DNA from: Pezicula radicicola
Taxonomy: Eukaryota > Ascomycota > Leotiomycetes > Helotiales > Dermateaceae
Direction of reading: 5' to 3'
DNA: 64,000 nucleotides
NCBI GenBank assembly: GCA_003008705.1
Contig: PDUO01000004.1
Location: 434,001 to 498,000, forward strand
The position numbers and the translations under genes were made by a program. The notes beneath the pieces are model-generated. The model was not told where the DNA came from. It did no database searches and saw only the letters and a program-made list of their open reading frames with translations. Of the stretch, positions 57,528-64,000 are shown in pieces; within the stretch, counting starts at the first letter, position 1, and the number at the start of each line of letters is the position of its first letter.

Positions 57528-60500
57528 ATGGATTCCAGCTCGGCCCCTTTGGCAGATTACTTTTGGATCGCGGGCATAGATTCTCTATCCTATGGCGAGG
57601 ACCTGCCTTTTGCGAGTCCAAGGTTAGGAGAGAACTTGGGATTCAATGGCGCACCACCTCCGTCACCTAAGGTCGAGGCTACAATAGAGGAGGGCAGTGA
57701 GGGAGAACCTTCGAGTCCAACATCGAATGGTGGTACCCCCAGCAAAGGCACGGCTCGACATTCACGCAACAACTCCTGGAACCGTCTCAGCAAACTGGAT
57801 GCGCGGAGTTCGATCCAGACCGTCGATGACCTCGATCCTCCTACAAATAGCAACCGGAGTAGTATGACAATCAAGGCTGGGCAGACAGGGCAGAATAACA
57901 GCAATGGAATAGGTCTTTCGGACTTCGATTTCGACAAGGCGTTACTGAAGTTTGCTAGCGAGAGGGAGAATTTTCTGGATGATCTGAGTTTTAGTGCTGG
58001 GGCTCCGACACAGAACAGGCCGCCTATGACGAGTCCGATACAAAACAACAGAGCGGAGAGGCTGAAATTCGACGATAGTGATGGGTGTAGCGTAAATGTG
58101 GTGGGAAAGAAGAGTCCCCTGCGGAGTGTCGGTGGCAGTATAAGAAGGAAAATCAGCTTCAGGGATATGAACAGCGTGAAAAGACAACCTTCTATGATAA
58201 ATAGGACATGTAAGTCTGGATTCAAGGGCCCATGGCTCGGTACTTCAACTATCTTTATATCTATCAGAATTACAAGTGTTTTCTGCACAATTTCTCTCTT
58301 TCAAGACATTGAATTTGTGAGCATATGCTAATCTTTTGTTCAGCCTCAGTACGAACTTCGAGACGGATGAGTAATTACAACTCAGTAATCCCTCCCCCCT
58401 CACCCCTCAACGCGGATCCAGATATGCACCCTCTCAAACGACGCTTTGAGCCTGTTCTCCTCGATAGGTATCCTCCGAAGACGGCTGTAGATGAAGTGAA
58501 GCGGAGAGGAAGGTTTCCGGACTACGTACCTATGTTTGCGTTTCCTAATGATATAAATATTGTTTCGGCAGACGAAAGACCTCGATCAACGTGGCATGGA
58601 TTTGCAATGACCTCGGACGACAACTCAAAAATATACGGTATCACAGTGATAGTCTGGATGCCCTTGCACCAAGATGCTGCTGCGAACGTGGAGCGGAGGT
58701 GCGAACAATGGCGACAAGGCCATATGACTAACGAAGAACGAGAACTTGCCGCGAGCCTAGGAGAGAGACTAGCATTAGAAAGAGCACATCTGTCACAGCT
58801 ATTAGCGAAACTACCTGGTGCTGTATCCGGCTCGGCTGCAAGAGAGGCCTTAGAGGAACAAATTAGTGCGGTGGAGGAGAAGATTGGTCTGATGACAGAT
58901 ATGTTACGTCCTGTACGGCATGGCGCCGCCGCGAAGATTGACGGGCTTACGGATGGTGAGACTGGACTTTGGACTCCACGCGCTTATGGAATTCTTGGCA
59001 GAGATTCCGGCCTTACGAGCTTTTGGAAAGAGTGGTTGCGGGCAGTTGTGGTTCCTATGGCTGATGGCGGCATATTAAGAGTGCCTGCAAGTTCTCCTAA
59101 GGTTGGCCGCTGGCAGCCTTTAGAGCGCTACGTCGTCAATCTGTGCACCGAAGCTCTAAGTCCGATATCTTCGAAGACTCAAGTCGAACTTGCAATCCGA
59201 GAATTACGCCTATTTGCAAGGAAAGAGGCTGCGAACGAGCTTCCTGATTCCCGCAATACGGACCTCTATGCCCTCTTCAGATCTCTTACCATACCTAATA
59301 TTGTGGCATTGCTTGAATTTGCTCTTTCCGAATCGAGGATCATTTTCCTATCATCACATACAGCTATGCTGCACCTTGCGACTAAAGCTTTAGCAAGCTT
59401 GCTCTACCCCTTGAAATGGGCAAGCATTTTCATTCCGGTCCTTCCTGCAAGATTGCTTTCGGCACTTGAGGCACCTTGCCCCTATATTGTAGGGATTGAG
59501 AGGCGGTACGAGAACATAGAATTACCGGATGAAGACTACGTTTTGGTAGATCTAGATCAGGATATCATTGAGTCGACTTCTACACCGGTTTCCTTACCAA
59601 AACAACAAAGACGAAAGCTCATTTCCTTGCTCCAGCTCGCTGCTCCACATCACAATAGCCGTGGGGTGGCAGTGGGACCGCCGCCTTATGCTATTGAAAC
59701 ATTTCCATATGATGCATTCTCAACTGAGAACCCAACATTATTCACACAAAATGCTGCAAGGAGCACTCTGGGAAAATGGGTTGGCCAAAACTCGACAACC
59801 TTTGGCGATCCAGATCCACCTTCTGTAACTAAAGTCGCGTCTGTTTTCAACGCCTTTTTGCAGAACAAGAATGATCATACTCGGGTAGAACGCCCATCAA
59901 CAAGTAGATCAAGCAGAGGAAGCCCTCCTGCCTCAGAATCACCAACAACAGACAACTTCCCAGCCTTCCCGACAACACCCACAACACAAATTTCTCGAAA
60001 TGATTCTGGCTTCGCTTTAGCAGCTACACTGAGAGAAAAGCGATCCGGCCATTTCGATGGTACATCTAGACGAAGCTCATCATTTGGTATGGAACGAGCA
60101 CCTACCCTCCGCCGTCCAAGCATGCCATTTAGCAATGGCCACGGCCCAAGCCTTTCAGTTTCTGCTCTCTCGATGAGCGATTCAAAGTCGACTTACGGCT
60201 ACGCTCCATCTACCTATGCTCCATCAACACTAGCAGCCTCGACAATAATGCCAAACATGCTCATGCAACCTGTTCGCAACACAGATACTACTATCTGGGT
60301 GGAAGGTCATTGCTTCGTCTTGCATAGACACGATACCCAATCCGTCTGTTCCATCTGTGACGAGAGACCTGAAGGTGATGGAATATACAAATGCACAAGC
60401 TGCACTACCATTGCCCATGGCCGCTGCCTGGGCCAAGTTTCCCTCGTCTGCCCATCAGCCTTCCATACAGATCGCGTGCGAGCGGCATTCGTCCGCTGCT

Positions 60501-61128
60501 TTGCAAGTCTATTCTACACCTATAGGAAGTATATGAACCGGCCTTCACGGGAACAAAAGAGTAGCGGCCAGCTTTATGGCTTCGACATGGATGGTTTCAT
60601 GAAGAGTTTACCTGCCGATCAGCAAGAGTATGCAACTATGCTGAAGCAAACACAAGGTATTTTAATTCTTCAATCGACATGAAAGAACCTTACTAATGAA
60701 TCACAGCATTCAATGAGTTTATCCACGAGCGGGAAACAATTTCCTCGAGTGATCCCCGCGTCGCGCTCTTCGACGCAATAATAATCTCCAAGCGGGCCCG
60801 TGGCTCATTCCAAACCAAGAACCCCCTGTCCCTCTTCTCCTCAAGAAACAGTTCTCGGCACCAACAGATCTCCTTCCTCGATGATACTTCGGACCATCTA
60901 TGGCGTTCTGCAGCTGTTCCTACTCCAAGCGCCAGGTTCCCACCGGGTGTTGATTATAAAACTATTGTTTCACGGATACCTGCTCGCCTGGACCCCAGCT
61001 TGATGAAGGAGCCAAGAACTATCCAGGGCGTACCGAGAGTTGATGGGCCGGGAAAGAGAGTTGGGCGGAAAGCGGTACCGAGTATGCTGGGTGTTTCCGG
61101 TGGTGGTCCTCGAGTGCCATCCAGATAA
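57528..61128 (+). CDS. DENN-domain protein with C1 zinc finger (putative Rab GEF)
   Basis: Exons 57528-58209, 58344-60656 and 60707-61128 (introns 134 and 50 bp) give 1138 residues. The first 230 residues are disordered. A tripartite DENN module follows: uDENN at about 240-345 (FPDYVPMFAFPNDINIVSAD, YGITVIVWMPL), cDENN near IPNIVALLEFALSESRIIFL and SLLYPLKWASIFIPVLPARL, then dDENN-like sequence. After a Ser/Thr/Pro linker comes a C1-type finger at about 883-930 (HCFVLHRHD..CSICDE..CTSCTTIAHGRCL). DENN proteins exchange GDP for GTP on Rab GTPases; this fungal DENN+C1 architecture suggests a diacylglycerol- or membrane-recruited GEF, but the Rab is unknown. The C-terminal exon reads AFNEFIHERE onward and is polar. 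Confidence 0.93.
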
Positions 61129-62224
61129 GACTCCGCTCTAGAGTTTGAGTAGAGCCTGCAGAAACCACGAGTGCAACCGCTAAGGTCACTATTTACGAAG
61201 CTTGCGATAGAACTGGGGAGAAGACAAAAGTCACGAAGCACGGGGTATATGTGTGTGTAAGATAAGATAAGCTAGGATTCCCCTATATGGTTCTCTCGAT
61301 CAACAAACAGCAAGCAAGCAAGCCAGAAGGAAAAGGAAAATCGTCACGAAACGAACGAGGCGAGCAAGAACAGAAAGCATATTTGCACTTTTTTTTTTTC
61401 ATTTTCTCAAAGGTGGGCGCATTGGACACACTCCATCAATTCTTGCAAATCTTTTCGGGGGCATTTGGTGTTTCTGGATTATGGGGGTTCTCTCTATCTT
61501 TGCCTATTTAGCCTCCTTCCTCTCACACACACACAACAATACAATGAAATGGAGGAACTTGAATTGCGAATTGAAAAGTTATGCGGATCTATTTTTGCAT
61601 GGCGTCGGCTAATTATTGGAAGAATGAGAGCCAAGTAACGTAGCGAGCGAGTTGGGAGATTGCCAATATTGAAGATTTTTTTCGTTTCTGTTTGTATTTG
61701 TGTTTGACTTTTAAGTGAATACCTAGGTAATGTAACTGTTATTGGAGATGAGTGAGGATTTGGATGTCTTAATAGGTAATGGAGGTACCTGCTGCTGGGT
61801 GTTTTGTCAAATAATAAACAGCTACTTGCAGACCCCTGCCGAATTCAATTCAAGTCTTCATGGAAAATTATTAGGTGGAGAAAAGTTATGATAGGAAGGG
61901 GGCTTCTGTCTGTACGTGATGACAGACAGAAAGGAGAAATAAAAATCCATTGCTATCTATAGCACGAGGACGAAATTTCTCTTTTGAGAGACCATCGTCA
62001 CAATAGCCTCGAGGTTATTGGTATTAAGTCAATGGCTGACGGCGTTTCTTACCTTCGTACAACGAAAAACGCCAATATGCGCCACTTTAACAAATCCAAT
62101 AACCGTAATACCATGCCATGCTTTTTATGTACCTGTCGCTTGATACGACCAAATGCAGCGCAAATCAAGGTGACCAGTGCCGTAATGCAATATTAACATC
62201 CCTGGAGTGCAGCTTATCGTAATT
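61129..62224. other. Convergent 3' intergenic region, no gene seen
   Basis: Between the DENN and MTR4 genes. Contains a poly-T run at about 61388-61399 and AT-rich sequence; no frame with coding character. Confidence 0.6.
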
Positions 62225-64000
62225 TTACAGATATAGACTCTGAGCAGAAACAATGTCTCTCCGGATTTTGGTGAGCGATTCTTCGAATTTACCCGCAAGT
62301 TCGTCGGAGCCCATAACCTTGGCGGCTTGGGCCATCTGGCGGAGCAGTTCTTCAAGGCGGCGGAATAGGCGAATGAGCGAGCCTTCGTAGACATCTGTCA
62401 TTTTGCTGTAGTTACGCGTTAGCTTCATATTAGAAGTAAAGAAAGGATCTGGGCATACCAAATCTCAGCGAAGCTCTTGCCAGTTGACCATGCCAATACA
62501 ACTTCCATCAGCTGGTATTTGAATCCTTGCACGTATTCTTCTTCGTTCATCTTGATCTTGCTCTCTTGGCTCACCTTCGCAATTATCCGGGCCTGAGCCT
62601 GAATTTCGCGGAAAGGTTTCGCTAATTCTTCTTTGAGTGGGGGACATTGGCTTTTTTCTTCAAAAATAAAGCATGAGAGTACAGCTGCACAGACTTCAGG
62701 GCTCATCTCGTTGAAGAAGCGGTTGAAAAGAAGTTCTGATAAGAGAAGTTCGTGTCCATCGCCAGTGGAGGAGATTTCGCAAGCGACACGTGCCTTGAGT
62801 TGCACGACTTCTTGATCGTTGATAAAGTCGAGACGACGGAGGACTCGTTTGCGGGATTTAAGTTCGTCGAGCTGCATTATACTCAAAGCCGCCGTAATAG
62901 ACTTCTTCTTTTCTTTTATCTTTCGGCCAATTTCTATTTTCGCGGCATATTGGTTGTAAAGCTCTGGAAGGCGTGGTGAGTTGTGTAGTGGATTTGACAG
63001 AAGGCGTGACTCTAGAAGTTCAATCTTGCGAAGAAGCTTCTTGAACGAGTCATCGGTTATGCCCATGTTCTCGATAGGATCCAGAATTGCAATACCATCG
63101 GGGAATCGACGTTTCACTTCGTCAATAGATTTGCGGACAACATTGCGTTGGTCAGCTGAATGAAGTTCCTTGGGAAGGAATATTCGAACATGGCCGATAG
63201 CCTCGATGCAGGAGAGAAGTACTGGTACAACTTCCATTTTACCCTTCTCTCCCTCTGCAGGAGGTTCAATACCAGCTGGCAAATCTGTTTCGGTCTTCGT
63301 GCCAACGGAAGAGTTATCTGATACTGGGAGAAGTACATCGAGAATGTAAGATTGCTCAGGAGGATATTCGCCAGGTATCTGGCCCTTGGCAGATCGACGT
63401 TGGGTGAACTTGACTACAGCACCCCAACCAAAGTCATGGTCCAGATATTTGATATGTACTACTCGACCGGGTTGCATGAACTGCAAGCAGTAGTTAGGGT
63501 GGTTGATAACATCTCGCATGTCTTTTGAATACGTAGTGAGTTGCTGTCGAAGGTCGTAGTACTCTTTGATGGTTGCTTCGTCGGCGATTTCCAGGTTGTC
63601 CCTCTCTGTCTGTAATTCCTGGAGCTCTAGTTCTAGACCAGAGACACTTGAGGTATTTTGGAATTGGTAAAAGCAATGCTCCAACATGAATTCTGGCGAG
63701 ATACCCTCCACTCTCATAAGATTAAGAATCATATTGTAACCAAGGTAGAAGGCAGAATTGAGCTTGTCTTGCTCTCCCCGGACGATTTCCTTCGCAGTCG
63801 CAGGCTCCATCTTATTATCGATCATCATAATGACAATTCCTCTATCGTCCAACCCTCTACGTCCAGCGCGACCAGACATCTGTACGAATTCTGACGGAGT
63901 CAGATATCGCGTAGCAACACCATCAAATTTCTCTACACTAGTGAATACGACAGTCTTAGCAGGCATGTTCAAGCCAATAGAGAATGTCTCCGTAGCAAAC
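62225..64000 (-). CDS. mtr4: MTR4/DOB1 exosome RNA helicase (partial, 5' end beyond window)
   Basis: A nuclear Ski2-like DExH helicase of TRAMP that unwinds RNA for the exosome. The visible part is the C-terminal half: exons 62459-64000 (continuing past the edge) and 62225-62405, joined by a 53-bp intron, about 574 residues. Helicase motif V/VI appear at the right end ([20 protein letters not shown] and [12 protein letters not shown]). The arch/KOW insertion follows ([20 protein letters not shown]), then the helical-bundle and DSHCT domain ([20 protein letters not shown] and [20 protein letters not shown]). The GRAGRRG arginine-finger motif and the arch distinguish MTR4 from SKI2. The start codon and the Walker motifs are not in the window. 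Confidence 0.95.

Noticed and set aside
1..64000. CRISPR arrays, bacterial-type operons, or a secondary-metabolite cluster
   Set aside because: Spliced eukaryotic genes throughout; no spaced identical repeats with unique spacers, and no polyketide, peptide-synthetase or terpene genes.

Overview
The window is nuclear DNA of a filamentous ascomycete (Pezizomycotina). The gene set includes a CDC10-type septin, an ILV6 precursor, a yapsin-like aspartic protease, a DUF7598 membrane protein, a HET-domain relic and an RGS protein. Introns are mostly 45-60 bp with clear GT..CTAAC..AG signals. The overall look suggests a leotiomycete, but that is inferred from remembered family resemblance only. Most gene models below are spliced models I assembled by hand from donor/acceptor pairs and checked for reading frame.

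Layout. 0.6-10.8 kb holds housekeeping and secretory genes: a multi-pass membrane protein, GET1 (tail-anchored protein insertion), a PTAR1-like prenyltransferase alpha-repeat protein, a GPI-anchored aspartic protease and a vacuolar-type amino acid transporter. 10.8-12.3 kb is AT-rich and gene-free. 12.4-22.3 kb is gene-dense: a SWIM+RING protein, SKI8, mitochondrial bL32, septin CDC10/AspD, guanylate kinase, a DUF7598 protein and a tiny SERF-family gene. 22.3-34.5 kb is a gene-poor, AT-rich accessory-like island. It has an orphan C2H2 protein, a coiled-coil orphan, an intron-containing tRNA-Glu(CTC), a broken HET-domain gene and several copies of a degenerate 18-bp repeat. 34.5-40.5 kb is long upstream sequence leading to an RGS gene. 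40.5-64 kb returns to conserved genes: RGS and an adjacent ORF (possibly one gene), CIA1, a pseudogene whose frame is broken only by stop codons, ILV6, a KHDC4-like KH protein, a SET protein, TRAPPC13, a DENN+C1 protein, and MTR4, which runs off the right edge.

How the genes relate. There is no biosynthetic cluster or operon. Recurring themes are RNA turnover (SKI8 and MTR4 are cofactors of the cytoplasmic and nuclear exosome), membrane traffic (GET1, TRAPPC13, DENN) and mitochondrial or Fe-S functions (bL32m, ILV6, CIA1). Several pairs are divergent with short shared promoters (GET1/PTAR1-like, bL32m/septin, SET/TRAPPC13, ILV6/KH protein).

Most noteworthy: a roughly 1.2-kb single-frame pseudogene with five stops and no frameshift (46380-47564); a dispersed 18-bp repeat family in both orientations; a nested inverted-repeat element at 4714-4976; a frame-compatible intron that would fuse the RGS gene to the next ORF; and a likely mitochondrial alternative start of guanylate kinase. 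I saw no convincing new multi-gene system.
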